Below are positions 7,521-17,492 of a DNA stretch of 55,786 nt, in pieces. The notes beneath the pieces are model-generated. The model saw only the letters and a list, made by a program, of their open reading frames with translations. It searched no databases and was not told where the DNA came from. The stretch's first letter is position 1. The number at the start of each line of letters is the position of its first letter. A program made the position numbers and the translations under genes. The stretch comes from Sphingobacteriaceae bacterium (GTDB lineage Bacteria > Bacteroidota > Bacteroidia > Sphingobacteriales > Sphingobacteriaceae), in the NCBI GenBank assembly GCA_017745075.1, contig JAGIAD010000016.1:1-55786 (forward strand), read 5' to 3'.

Positions 7521-9224
7521 TTACTGATCTAACCAAACGCGGCCATCGAGCCCCCAGGTTTGTTTATTGGCTATCTTTAACCAGTTTATAATCTGTGCCG
7601 GAATATCTGATGTTTGCGGCACAAATACGGCCAGCGTTTCTGGTGCCGGCGGGCAGATTAAATCGTTAAAACCTTCCCAGGTATAGGTGCCCTGAAATTT
7701 AAAATCATGTGCCTGAGAACTGAGATCTGCCATGATATTACCATTGCCATCTGTTGCAGGCCAATAGCCTACCAGAAAATTAAAATACGGGTGACTCTGA
7801 TCGATTGACGTTTGACAGGCATAGTTGCCGATCATTCCATCCGGAACAGAAAACTTGAAAAAGCGGATGTCGCTCACATATACATCAGGCGTGCCGTGGC
7901 CATTTCCGTTTAAAAATCCCAGCTTCAAAGGATTGGAATTGGCCAGCGAGCCTGAGGCGGTAATGTTGAGCTCATTATTAAAGGTACCATTGGTATAAGT
8001 ACGTACAAACCGCTGTCCGTTACGTACTTCTATTTTCGCCGTTAAATTGGTCCACTTGCCTTTGCCAAAACTTCCACCCCTGCATTGGTGGTAATCTCCG
8101 TCTTTGGTACCACGCCACTCAAAATACCAATAGTCTTCTTCTAAATAAATTACCCAACCTACGCTCGGGTGACCGCTAGACCATTCGTTACGTTTGCCCA
8201 AAATACTCGGCCAGAAAAACTTGTCTTCGTTCTTTTTAACCTTAAGCTCTATGGTCACTTTTGTGGTATCATCTATATTGTAAACATCAGCGTCAGCGGC
8301 ATCAATTTGTGCCCTGATGTCTTGCCCCTTAAATCGGATGGTTTTGCCTAAATACCTGTTACCCGTAAATGGCTTGGTTAAAATTCGTTTGTTATAGGTT
8401 GGCGCATAATAAATAACAAAAGCGTTTACTTTGGGCTGGCTAAAAATAGTCTGGTCGTCGGCGTTTGCGGGTAGGGTATATTGTCCGCCTGCGCTTGATG
8501 CAATAACCACCAGCCATTGTTCATTGTTATAATTAGGCCTTTTCTGTAATGCTGCCAGGATTTCACCTACACTGGCATCAAATTTTTCGATCGCTGCTTT
8601 ATAGGCCGGAAAAGAAACATCATATCCGGATGCTGCCCCTGCGGCATTAACCCCGGTAAAATGACCGACAATAACAGATGCAGTATCAGTGCTTATATTG
8701 CTGATCAATCCAGCTTTAACCGCATCATCATCGGCCACCAGGTTACTTGCATCGGCTCCTGTGTTTAACGATTTAAAAACTGCCGAAGGGGTATAAGTCA
8801 CAATTTTCGATTTTGCACTGGCCTCTTTAATCCTGTTGAAGATAATCGGGTAATTCTGTAAATTGTCGTTTGTTAATGCATCAGTAGTAACCTTATGTTT
8901 TTCCTTTTTTACCCCGGTTAACATATTTGCCCAATTGGCTGCATTTGCCGTTGCTTCAGGATCACTTAAACCTACCCAGGTGTAGATCGAATGCGGTAAA
9001 ATGGCATCTATATTTGGCGTGCTGGCATCTAAAACCGATTGCCCCCTTGCGCCATCAACCACTAAATAAAGTACTTTTCGGTTTCCGTATTTAACAGTTG
9101 TGGTATCACTCGCATTCCTATCTCCAATGGTTCGTTCGAATTCTTTATTGCAGGAAAATATGGTTGTGGTGGTTATTGCAGCGATTAAGCCAATCAATAA
9201 TTTATATTTTTTCATCATACTCAT
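7521..9224 (-). CDS. Alkaline-phosphatase-fold/DUF4983 lipoprotein, probably catalytically degenerate
   Basis: A 567-residue lipoprotein (IFSC, Cys25). Residues about 50-270 resemble a phosphodiesterase/alkaline-phosphatase fold (VLYLVVDGARG, STPNIDAIL, WANMLTG, YKAAIEKFDASVGEILAAL, WLVVIASSAGG). The metal site looks lost: the family's usual SDHGG near the end of the domain reads SSAGG at 243-247, and the usual nucleophile Thr position before LTG appears to be Asn. Residues about 300-560 match DUF4983, a laminin-G-like sandwich (YWYFEWRGTKDGDYHQCRGG, GHGTPDVYVSDIRFFKF, NFLVGYWPATDGNG). It is likely a binding protein. Co-transcribed with neighbours. Starts at 9224, 9218 or 9215 are possible; MKKYKLL at 9215 gives the most typical signal peptide. 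Confidence 0.82.
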   Translation of the reverse strand: MSMMKKYKLLIGLIAAITTTTIFSCNKEFERTIGDRNASDTTTVKYGNRKVLYLVVDGARGQSVLDASTPNIDAILPHSIYTWVGLSDPEATANAANWANMLTGVKKEKHKVTTDALTNDNLQNYPIIFNRIKEASAKSKIVTYTPSAVFKSLNTGADASNLVADDDAVKAGLISNISTDTASVIVGHFTGVNAAGAASGYDVSFPAYKAAIEKFDASVGEILAALQKRPNYNNEQWLVVIASSAGGQYTLPANADDQTIFSQPKVNAFVIYYAPTYNKRILTKPFTGNRYLGKTIRFKGQDIRAQIDAADADVYNIDDTTKVTIELKVKKNEDKFFWPSILGKRNEWSSGHPSVGWVIYLEEDYWYFEWRGTKDGDYHQCRGGSFGKGKWTNLTAKIEVRNGQRFVRTYTNGTFNNELNITASGSLANSNPLKLGFLNGNGHGTPDVYVSDIRFFKFSVPDGMIGNYACQTSIDQSHPYFNFLVGYWPATDGNGNIMADLSSQAHDFKFQGTYTWEGFNDLICPPAPETLAVFVPQTSDIPAQIINWLKIANKQTWGLDGRVWLDQ

Positions 9225-9253
9225 CTTAATTTATATTTGGTTAGCTTAATCTA

Positions 9254-10873
9254 TTATTCGATGGTTACCCTAATTATGTTGTATAATGGTAAATTATCAA
9301 AACGGCTAAAACCACCGATCAGCAAGAGTGCTTTTTTACCATCTGCCGATTTGGTTTCGATTACATCAGATAAGCTGCCACTAAACGGACCTGTAGAATT
9401 GTATCCTTTTGCCAATGCTCCTGTAGGCGTTAAAACCATGAAACCATTCCTGGTGACACCATTGTATTTAATAAAATATCCGCTTACTACGATCAACCCA
9501 TTATTGAGCTGCTTCGCAAAATTGGCTTGCCCGCCTTCAAAGGCCATCGATGTGAATGATTCATCTAAAGTTCCGTTATCATTCAAAACGGCAACACCTA
9601 CTGCTGCTTTACCATTGTAACGGGTAAAACTTCCGGTGATCACATATTTTTTTGTGGTTACATTATAAGTACAAGAATATATGGTATTATCAGCCCCTGT
9701 ACCTGGTGTAAAAGTAGGATCGATGCTTCCGTCAGGATTTAGTCTCACAATGCGGTTGGCTTGCTGACCATCGAAAGTGGTAAAATTACCAAACACCACC
9801 AGTTTTTCCAGCTTCTCTGCCTCGGTGTGCATGTAAGTATCCATAGGTCCGTTTGCACTTTCTTTTCCTTTATTGGTAGCGGTGCTAAAACGGAATGTTT
9901 TATCGAGACTACCATCCAGATTAAAGCGCAAAATCTGGCGGATCTCTGTACTATCTAAGATTACCGTATCCCTTGATAAATCGTAATTAAACTTATCATA
10001 AGTTCTTTTTACATAATACCTAAAATCGCCTGTGGCCAAAATTTTTCCCTGATGTGCATATACACGGTTAATAAATCCGTTGGTACCTCCATTAAACCTC
10101 GGAAACCATTTCTGCGTTACGGTATCGGTAAGCGTTGGTTTTCTTTTTGTTTGAATTTTTATCGTATCAATTGCCCCGCTGGTGAACAAACTGGTAATAT
10201 TGCTGATGTTTTCGGTACGCTGGTTAAATCCGCTAAAACCACCTGCTATAATAAAACGGCCCCCAATTTCTAAAATCCTGGCTAAACTACCGTTGGCTCC
10301 TCTTCCGGTACGGAAAGTGCGGTCGTACTCTCCGTCTAGTGAAGTTCTCGCAATCCTGTTGATGGGAACCACACCGCCTTTGTTATCAAAATTTGTAAAA
10401 TTACCCACTACGATATTCCTTCCATCAATCATTTCATATACCTGACTTACAAAACCGTTGGTGCCGGCTATGGCTTTAAAAGTAGGATCAATCTTAATAA
10501 GCCCCGTTACGGTAAAAGTTGGGCCAATAAATAACTGATCGCCAATGGCGATTGAGGTTACACCGGTACTACCGCTTTCTGGTACTTTAACTGTAATTTC
10601 GGTAGCAGTTACATTAACTACCTCAGCCTTTTCGCCATTAAACATAAAGGTTAATTGATTTTTATATTGATCAAAACCAGAGGCTTTGATCACTACAGAT
10701 GTACCTACGATGCCCGCAGCGGGTACAGGTACATCAGTTTGTGAAATGAACACTCCCAGCGGCGATTTAGCATCAGCATATGGATCGGGGATCACATCAT
10801 CTGCCTTTTTACACCCTTGAAAGCTAAAAGCCATCAAAGTGATTATTGCGAATATTAATTTAATTTTTTTCAT
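9254..10873 (-). CDS. IPT/TIG and delta-60-repeat lipoprotein (DUF5008-like)
   Basis: A 539-residue lipoprotein (QGC, Cys21). An Ig-like IPT/TIG domain spans about 40-130 (GTSVVIKASGFDQYKNQLTFMFNG, ITVKVPESGSTGVTSIAIGD). The rest is a run of delta-60-type beta-propeller-like repeats with the signature LDGSLDKTF or PDGSIDPTF, preceded by NRIARTS or NRIVRLN (about 140-530). Such repeats are extracellular and of unknown ligand. This combination matches what is annotated as DUF5008 in related loci. It follows the FAS1 gene and precedes the DUF4983 gene in the same operon. Confidence 0.82.
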   Translation of the reverse strand: MKKIKLIFAIITLMAFSFQGCKKADDVIPDPYADAKSPLGVFISQTDVPVPAAGIVGTSVVIKASGFDQYKNQLTFMFNGEKAEVVNVTATEITVKVPESGSTGVTSIAIGDQLFIGPTFTVTGLIKIDPTFKAIAGTNGFVSQVYEMIDGRNIVVGNFTNFDNKGGVVPINRIARTSLDGEYDRTFRTGRGANGSLARILEIGGRFIIAGGFSGFNQRTENISNITSLFTSGAIDTIKIQTKRKPTLTDTVTQKWFPRFNGGTNGFINRVYAHQGKILATGDFRYYVKRTYDKFNYDLSRDTVILDSTEIRQILRFNLDGSLDKTFRFSTATNKGKESANGPMDTYMHTEAEKLEKLVVFGNFTTFDGQQANRIVRLNPDGSIDPTFTPGTGADNTIYSCTYNVTTKKYVITGSFTRYNGKAAVGVAVLNDNGTLDESFTSMAFEGGQANFAKQLNNGLIVVSGYFIKYNGVTRNGFMVLTPTGALAKGYNSTGPFSGSLSDVIETKSADGKKALLLIGGFSRFDNLPLYNIIRVTIE

Positions 10874-10906
10874 CGTTTAATTTCTTAAGGTAACACCAGA
10901 TGTGAC

Positions 10907-11647
10907 TTATTTCGAAGAATCAGAAGGCATTAAGCCACTGTAATACACATCATTAAAAAAATCGCTCCGGTTAAATCCAAAGTAAGCACCGCCAATCAAA
11001 TCGTTAAAGGCCAAAGCATGTACTACGCCGTTAGTAGGTTTTATATCAGATGATGATACCTTATTGATGTACCAGTTATCATTCGGTTTGGAGGCATCAG
11101 GAATGTAGGTTAAAACCAATTGGCGGTAACCAATATATTTGATGTTATTGGCGGTACCATAGGTTACTCCAATGTTTGAGATATTGCCGCCAAGGGAATA
11201 ATACAGACCTCCCGGATAAACACTTTTAACATCAAAGTCTATCTGCTGATAGTCTTTTAACCTGTTCACACCTTTAAACATGTACCGCTGCAGATATCTC
11301 TTCCAGATGAGCGGACTAATCTGATCCAATGTTTTAACAGTATCTTTTCCCGAGTAAAAAAGGAAATTATTTAAACCATCGGTTCTGATTGTTCCGATTG
11401 TTCTTTTGATTACATCATCATCAGGCGCAAAAAAAGTAAAGTCTTCGTTAGAGAAGGTGCTTTCCATACCCGCCAGCTTTACAATTTTGGCGATGGTATC
11501 AAAAGGTACTTTTTTAGCCTGCAAATATTGGAGCATGTTCCCATTAAAGTTGGGATTAGCCAGGCCTCCATCACGATAATATTCGTCACGTTTACAAGCA
11601 TTTAACACAAGCAATAAAGCAGCACAAGCAAAAATCAGCTTTTTCAT
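10907..11647 (-). CDS. Fasciclin (FAS1) domain lipoprotein
   Basis: A 246-residue lipoprotein (LNAC, Cys18 from the chosen start) with one FAS1 domain: MLQYLQAKKVPFDTIAKIVKLAG, FTFFAPDDDVIKRTIG, LQRYMFKG, and the closing TNGVVHALAF block (H2 motif). FAS1 domains mediate adhesion. I chose ATG 11647 (MKKLIFAC), which gives a standard signal peptide 16 bp after the SusD stop; an upstream frame start at 11692 overlaps SusD and is unlikely. In this operon each SusC-SusD pair is directly followed by a FAS1 protein, so FAS1 is a fixed third component here. Confidence 0.88.
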   Translation of the reverse strand: MKKLIFACAALLLVLNACKRDEYYRDGGLANPNFNGNMLQYLQAKKVPFDTIAKIVKLAGMESTFSNEDFTFFAPDDDVIKRTIGTIRTDGLNNFLFYSGKDTVKTLDQISPLIWKRYLQRYMFKGVNRLKDYQQIDFDVKSVYPGGLYYSLGGNISNIGVTYGTANNIKYIGYRQLVLTYIPDASKPNDNWYINKVSSSDIKPTNGVVHALAFNDLIGGAYFGFNRSDFFNDVYYSGLMPSDSSK

Positions 11648-11663
11648 ATCTCTTTTATTATAA

Positions 11664-13184
11664 TTAATTACCACCATTAACCCAGTAATCATTCAATTTC
11701 ATAAATGGGTTGTTGTTTAGAGCATTTTGGTTAATTGGCCAGGTCCAGGCACCACGACTAAATTTATCGGATGTAAGCACGTTGTATGAATACTGACTAT
11801 TTAAAATCCGCTTCGTTCTAACCAAATCGAAGTAGTGATGCCCTTCGCCGATCAGCTCCCTTGAACGTTCGTAAAAGATAAATTCTTTCAGATCTCCGTT
11901 TGAAGAGGTGTATGGAGATGCACCAGCCCGGTTTCTAACCATATTGACCAGTTTTATGGCCTCTGCATCTTCATCGATATTGGCCAGTGCTTCTGCTGCC
12001 AGCAAAAGTTCTCCTCCATACCTGAAAATCATAAAGGTATTGTCCGGATTGGCATCTTCCTCGCCCACGATAAAAGAATTCTTGGCATATTTTAACATCA
12101 TGAACTTGCCGTTGTCGGCAAAAATATCTTCATTAAACCAGGTCGTGATCCTTTTGTCGCCCCCGTCCTGAAAAAGTTTCTGCATGTATTCTCCCCGGTA
12201 GTAAGCAAAACTTACGCGGTGGGTATATTCGGGTCTTTTATATGGGTAATGCAAAAACATATCGGCAATAGGTGCTACATTCAGTACGGCATCGCCATAA
12301 TTTATACTTTGATAAAATTCGAATAAACTTTCATCTGAACGGCCTTTGATCACTGTTGACCAATCTGAAAGGGGTAATAAGCGATAGGCATTGCTCGCCA
12401 CCAGTTCCTTTCCTAAATCTGCCGTAGCCTGATAATACTTTCTGGCATTGGCTCCATCGAAACCTGCATTCCACATGTTCATCTCCATCATCAAAGCAAT
12501 GATGCTGCCTCTGCTTGCGCGAACACCTTTTAAAGCAGGATCGCTATAAGTAAATGGAATCTGACTTTTATAACCGTTTAAATCGGCAATACACTTATTT
12601 AATACGGATACAAAATTTTCGCGGGGTAATGATGTAGAGTGAAATGCGTCGGTATAATATACCACATCGCCGTATAACCGCACCATGGTAAAATAACAAA
12701 GCGAGCGGATAAATGCGGCTTCGGCCTTAAACTGTCCTTTTTCTGTTTCGGTAATGCCGGGAACTCCCTCATCTAATTTAGCGATCAGGATATTCGCACC
12801 TTGAATTGCGCGATAATAACCGGTCCAATCTGTTATTCTGTCAAAATTGTAGTAATCCCAGGGTTGCCCTCTTCTGATCAGGTTTAACAGATCGTTTCTA
12901 CCCAAATATTCTACATATTCACGAGAGGGGGCATTATCAGATTGGCTTTCGTGCAATACTTCGCCTGATCTGTATTCTCCTACCGCACCAACATAGTGTG
13001 TTTCGTTTATTTTGCTAAAAACAATCCTCGACAAATCATAAATATTGGCAACCACATCTTCTTTAGACTGGAAGTAGTTGTTGCCTGTTAATTTATCTAA
13101 AGGCTGCACATTTAAAAACTTTTTACATGAAGGCAAGCAAAAACATGCTGCAATAACCAAAGTGTAAATGATAACTTTTTTCAT
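11664..13184 (-). CDS. SusD/RagB-family surface glycan-binding lipoprotein (second pair)
   Basis: A 506-residue lipoprotein (LPSC, Cys20) with the SusD hallmark start KKFLNVQPLDKLTGNNYF, the TPR-like region around 130-250 (KAEAAFIRSLCYFTMVRLYGDVVYYT) and the C-terminal RagB motifs (FIFYERSRELIGEGHHYFDLVRTKRI). It caps the adjacent SusC transporter (13196-16342) at the outer membrane and captures the ligand. Spacing to SusC is 11 bp. Sequence differs clearly from the first SusD (18614-20152), so the two pairs are not recent duplicates and may handle different ligands or fragments. Confidence 0.95.
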   Translation of the reverse strand: MKKVIIYTLVIAACFCLPSCKKFLNVQPLDKLTGNNYFQSKEDVVANIYDLSRIVFSKINETHYVGAVGEYRSGEVLHESQSDNAPSREYVEYLGRNDLLNLIRRGQPWDYYNFDRITDWTGYYRAIQGANILIAKLDEGVPGITETEKGQFKAEAAFIRSLCYFTMVRLYGDVVYYTDAFHSTSLPRENFVSVLNKCIADLNGYKSQIPFTYSDPALKGVRASRGSIIALMMEMNMWNAGFDGANARKYYQATADLGKELVASNAYRLLPLSDWSTVIKGRSDESLFEFYQSINYGDAVLNVAPIADMFLHYPYKRPEYTHRVSFAYYRGEYMQKLFQDGGDKRITTWFNEDIFADNGKFMMLKYAKNSFIVGEEDANPDNTFMIFRYGGELLLAAEALANIDEDAEAIKLVNMVRNRAGASPYTSSNGDLKEFIFYERSRELIGEGHHYFDLVRTKRILNSQYSYNVLTSDKFSRGAWTWPINQNALNNNPFMKLNDYWVNGGN

Positions 13185-13195
13185 AATAAATATTT

Positions 13196-16100
13196 TTAGT
13201 TGCCTGTATTAAGTTCTAAATTCAAACCAATGTTATAGGTACGTGGCACAGGATAACCGTTAGAAATATCGCGGCCTAAAGCGGTTACGTTCTCCGGATT
13301 GGGACCGCTATACTTAGAAAAGGTGATTAAGTTATTGGTTGAGGCAAATATTCTTAAATTGGCCAGCCCAAATCTCTGGATCATCTTCTTATCGAACATA
13401 TAAGAAAGTGTGAGGTTATTAATTTTCAGATAGGTGCCACTCTCCTGCCATAAGGTTTGATCGGCCCGTAATGGCTGAATATTTCCATAACGACTAAAAT
13501 CATAAGGATAAGGGTATTTAGCTACATCGCCGGGTTTTTGCCAGATATTTAAATCGCCTAAGGGCACTACAGCATTTAGCGCATAAGGATCTCTCATAAT
13601 GGCAATACGATCAGCAAGGGCATTATTTAAGATTGTTCTATCGGCTGTATAACTGGCATACACGTTTAAACCCCATTTTTTATACCTCATGGTAAGTGAT
13701 AAACCACCTGTTAACAAGGGTTGTGAGTTTCCGGTAATTTCATAATCCCGGCCATCAAGAATATAATCGCCGTTTACATCTTTCAAAATCGGGTCTCCAC
13801 CATAAAAGAAGGTGTTGTTTGTTTGGTACCTTTTTCCGGTAACCGGATCTACCGGTACATCTGCATCTGTTTTGTATACGCCCTGGTTAATCCGCAAATA
13901 GTTTGACAGGGTATTCCTGCCTACGCGGAAAACATTATGCTGCAGGTAGCCAGACCCATCGAAGCGGATGTATTGCCCGTTATATTCTTCAGGCAATTTT
14001 AACAGCACGTCGCGGTTATAGGCCCCGTTTATCGAAAAAGACAGATCAAAATCCTTGCTGGTAATGGCTTTTACAATTAAGTTAACCTCGGTACCATAGT
14101 TAGCGATACCTAAATCGTTACTCGACAGCTTGTTAAAACCTGTAGTGTTTGATAAAACACGATCGAACAACAGATTATCTACCTTTTTGAAGTAACTGTC
14201 TACAACGATCGAGAATCTGTTCAGGAAGCCAATATCGAAACCGATGTTGTACTGACTTGTAGTGGTTGGTTTTAACGCCGGATTTGGAATTAAATCGTAA
14301 TTGATACCAATGGTTTGTGTATTGTTGTAATTTCCATTGAGGTTATAAATACCATAAATACTTTGAAGATTACCGGTAGGCACAATGTTTTGACCCCATG
14401 TTAACCTTAAACTACCATAGTCCAGCCATTTCTGATCAGCTAACCAGTTTTCTTTGTTAAAATTCCATCTTAAACCTACTGAAGAGTTTTTAGAATATGG
14501 ATTTTCTAAACCACTTGAAGAGGTTCCATCTAAACGGTAAGAGAATTCAGCCACATATTTTTTGTCGTAATCGTAAGAAAGTGATCCTGCAAAAGAAGCG
14601 ATTGTAGCATTTTTATAGCTACTTAAAACCCCGCCTCCCCTTGAGTAATAACCATCAAATCCAACTGGCCCCTGAAGCTGATCATTGGGGATTCTTTCCT
14701 GCCTGCTTATGGATGATTGAGCCCCTTGTTTATAAATTTCGTTAAAGGTATTGATGAAGAAATTGTGCTTTTCGCCTAATGTTTTAGCATAAGTAATGGC
14801 ATTTCTGTTATACAGCTGGAAATTTCTCCCGTTATAATCATAAAGTTTGGCAAATGATCCGTTGGCCGCCGCCGGCGTAAATGTGGTTTCAGTATCTGAT
14901 GTATAATCGTAACTTAAGGTAGAAGATGCTGCCAAACCGGGTATAAATTCATAACGGGCATCGATATTTGCCCTTAAATTTCTGGAATTATTATCGTTCA
15001 GCGTTTGCAAAGCAGACAGAACCCCACCAGAAGCCTGGTAAAAAGACGGAGGTGGCAACAGTGTTGACGCCTGACCGTTTGAAGCTACCCCCGATTGAAG
15101 CAGGCCGGCACCATTACCTTTATTCTGCTTACCTACCGAACCATTAATGAAACCGAAAAACCTAAATTTATCGTTCGGTTTAAACTCCATGTTCATGTTT
15201 AAATTGTAACGATTGTAACCGGTGTTTTTAATTACGCCTTTTTCGGCATAATAACCCATATTGGCTTTATAATTAAATTTTTGGTCGCCACCATCTAAAG
15301 CCAGGTTATGACTTTGGTTAAAGGTGGTTTGATAAAATACATCCTGCCAATCGGTAGAGTTATTATAATAGGCATTTAAACTATCTGCAAGAAAAGGCGT
15401 ATTGCTAATTCCCCTGATCTGGTTAATGTTTTCTGCGTTTAGAATAATCTGCTGAATTTTTAACTGGCGTTCTGAATTACCGCCTAATGTTTCACGTAGT
15501 TTGGGAGGCGCATTCACAAAAAAATTCGATACGTATTTAATACGCGGCACTTTAGAGTTACCTCTTTTGGTGGTGATGATGATTACCCCGTAAGCCCCTC
15601 TGGATCCGTACATGGAGGTTGCCTGCGCATCTTTCAGGATCTGGATATTTTCGATATCTTCCTGAGGGATCAACGAGAGCGGACTCACCCCGGGCCCCTG
15701 CGTCTGAAAACCAAACTCTGCCGCTTTATCTGCATCTAAAGGCACCCCATCGATAATATACAATGGCGATGTTGGTTGTAAAAACGAATCGTTACCACTA
15801 CCCGAGATACTTAAACTGGATAAACCACGGAGCTGTACAGATCCCCTAAAACCTGGAGCACCTGTGTTGTTCTGGATATTTAACCCCGGAACCTTACCCT
15901 GTAAAAGCGTTTCGATGTTTGATACCGGCACATCAGATACATCTTTACCGCTAAGTACCGTTACCGATCCGGCGGTTGTTTCTTTTGGCCTGTTCTGGTA
16001 AGCTACGATAATTACATCATTCAGATCTTTGCGGTCTTCGCTAATGGTAACCGTAATATTAGTCTGACCAGTAATTTTGGCTGATGCAGTGTTGTATCCC

Positions 16101-16342
16101 AAAAATTTAAATAAAAGTGTTCCGCCAACAGGTACGTTAACCGAAAACTTTCCCTCGCCATTGGTTTGCGTTAAGCCTTTATTTGTGCTTTGTAAAATAA
16201 CAGATACCCCTGGTACGCCCTGTTTTGTATCTTTATCAAGTACCCTGCCATTTACAATAATGTTTTTTTCTTGCGAATAGGCATTCGTACAACAGATTAT
16301 ACATACCAGAAGTAATGTATATAAAAGTATATTTCTTTTCAT
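13196..16342 (-). CDS. SusC/RagA-family TonB-dependent transporter (second pair)
   Basis: A 1048-residue outer-membrane receptor. A signal peptide (1-23) is followed by a carboxypeptidase-D-like regulatory domain (about 29-112; GRVLDKDTKQGVPGVSVILQSTNKG), a plug (about 121-265; ETLLQGKVPGLNIQ, IIDGVPLDADKAAEF, NIQILKDAQATSMYGSRGAYGVIIITTKRG) and a beta-barrel ending LNLELNTGN. It imports ligand delivered by SusD using TonB energy. No STN domain is present, so it is not expected to signal to an anti-sigma factor by itself. Spacing to the upstream DUF5007-like gene is 22 bp. Confidence 0.96.
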   Translation of the reverse strand: MKRNILLYTLLLVCIICCTNAYSQEKNIIVNGRVLDKDTKQGVPGVSVILQSTNKGLTQTNGEGKFSVNVPVGGTLLFKFLGYNTASAKITGQTNITVTISEDRKDLNDVIIVAYQNRPKETTAGSVTVLSGKDVSDVPVSNIETLLQGKVPGLNIQNNTGAPGFRGSVQLRGLSSLSISGSGNDSFLQPTSPLYIIDGVPLDADKAAEFGFQTQGPGVSPLSLIPQEDIENIQILKDAQATSMYGSRGAYGVIIITTKRGNSKVPRIKYVSNFFVNAPPKLRETLGGNSERQLKIQQIILNAENINQIRGISNTPFLADSLNAYYNNSTDWQDVFYQTTFNQSHNLALDGGDQKFNYKANMGYYAEKGVIKNTGYNRYNLNMNMEFKPNDKFRFFGFINGSVGKQNKGNGAGLLQSGVASNGQASTLLPPPSFYQASGGVLSALQTLNDNNSRNLRANIDARYEFIPGLAASSTLSYDYTSDTETTFTPAAANGSFAKLYDYNGRNFQLYNRNAITYAKTLGEKHNFFINTFNEIYKQGAQSSISRQERIPNDQLQGPVGFDGYYSRGGGVLSSYKNATIASFAGSLSYDYDKKYVAEFSYRLDGTSSSGLENPYSKNSSVGLRWNFNKENWLADQKWLDYGSLRLTWGQNIVPTGNLQSIYGIYNLNGNYNNTQTIGINYDLIPNPALKPTTTSQYNIGFDIGFLNRFSIVVDSYFKKVDNLLFDRVLSNTTGFNKLSSNDLGIANYGTEVNLIVKAITSKDFDLSFSINGAYNRDVLLKLPEEYNGQYIRFDGSGYLQHNVFRVGRNTLSNYLRINQGVYKTDADVPVDPVTGKRYQTNNTFFYGGDPILKDVNGDYILDGRDYEITGNSQPLLTGGLSLTMRYKKWGLNVYASYTADRTILNNALADRIAIMRDPYALNAVVPLGDLNIWQKPGDVAKYPYPYDFSRYGNIQPLRADQTLWQESGTYLKINNLTLSYMFDKKMIQRFGLANLRIFASTNNLITFSKYSGPNPENVTALGRDISNGYPVPRTYNIGLNLELNTGN

Positions 16343-16364
16343 CGTAATTAGCTTTATTGATCAA

Positions 16365-17456
16365 CTATTCGTTAGCAAATTTTGGGTTCTCATTTTTGAA
16401 ATGAAAGACGATTTCCCAGTCGCCAGCCTTGTAAATAGCGAAATCGACACCGAAAGTGGCTACTGTACGTGTACCTCCAAAACCAATCCGGGAATAGCTC
16501 AGTTCTGCCTTTGCCCTCGATCCGCCCTTGGCGTAGGCTGTAGGGATTTCTACCAATGGAATAGGATAGGCAACATCGTATTGAACATACTTGTCGGTTT
16601 TTTGGATATTAAAACCGTGAATCATCTTATCCCAAACTGTTTCATTGAAAAACTTCGGATCAATCGGTAAAGAATCTTTGCCCAGAACCACAATGCGTAA
16701 CGAATGGCCATTACCGCCTGAGGTAAGCGGCCGGATGTACACAACCGCATCCTTTTTATCATTATTGCTCACCAGATTTAAATTGGAAGTAGCGCCAATC
16801 ACATTATTCAGATAAGGCCGGATGTAATCCCTCAGTTTTTTATCTAACGGAAATTTCGGATCAGGAGCAGGCAAACCGGTGTAAGCATTAAAATCATTCG
16901 ATGGCTCGTAAGGGCGTTCCCTGAAAGGTCTGATCTGAAAATCCCTGATCAGGCGCTCACCACCCGAATTTTTAACTTTTACATCAAAAAAGCGGGTATC
17001 CTGCGAAAAATTGGTACTGTCTGCCGGACGCGGCTTAAGTATCTGATTGGTTGCCGATGGCCATAAAATGAATTCACCAGAGGAGCGTATTTCGAAAATC
17101 GGATGTATTTCGATTTTCCTCTTGGCCTCAATTTCAGCCAGGCTTTTTTCTAAACCGGTATAAGGAGCTGTCCATACATAAGTGGGCGCCGTTGTAAAAA
17201 GATCGTTCACCGGCTTTCCATCTCCAAACCGCACGTTTACAATTTCAAACGTAATCGGATTGGTAGAGTTATCGCTGTTAAAGCCGCCGATAAGGTTGGT
17301 TCTCCCGATTATGGGTTCCAGAATTTTATTGCTAAAATTTACATTGTTGCTGATATAATCTTTTTCATCAGGCAAATTGAAAATCTTTTTACAGCTGCTG
17401 CAAAATGTTGCTGCAAGTAAAAGGAGCACAAAATATTTATATATGATCGATTTCAT
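16365..17456 (-). CDS. DUF5007-like lipoprotein
   Basis: A 363-residue lipoprotein with lipobox SSC (Cys22 from the chosen start). I do not see enzyme motifs; the body is beta-rich (FEIVNVRFGDGKPVNDLF, VWTAPYTGLEKSLAEIEAKRKIEIHPIFEIRSSGEFILWPS, FDVKVKNSGGERLIRDF) and ends YKAGDWEIVFHFKN. It matches my memory of DUF5007 proteins, which occur next to DUF5008 and FAS1 proteins in Sphingobacteriaceae loci, function unknown. The start at 17456 (MKSIIYKYF) gives a canonical signal peptide; the longer frame from 17492 touches the upstream stop and adds a hydrophilic leader. Confidence 0.78.
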   Translation of the reverse strand: MKSIIYKYFVLLLLAATFCSSCKKIFNLPDEKDYISNNVNFSNKILEPIIGRTNLIGGFNSDNSTNPITFEIVNVRFGDGKPVNDLFTTAPTYVWTAPYTGLEKSLAEIEAKRKIEIHPIFEIRSSGEFILWPSATNQILKPRPADSTNFSQDTRFFDVKVKNSGGERLIRDFQIRPFRERPYEPSNDFNAYTGLPAPDPKFPLDKKLRDYIRPYLNNVIGATSNLNLVSNNDKKDAVVYIRPLTSGGNGHSLRIVVLGKDSLPIDPKFFNETVWDKMIHGFNIQKTDKYVQYDVAYPIPLVEIPTAYAKGGSRAKAELSYSRIGFGGTRTVATFGVDFAIYKAGDWEIVFHFKNENPKFANE

Positions 17457-17492
17457 CGGGCTATTTATTTTTAGATTTTTATTTCCCATCAC

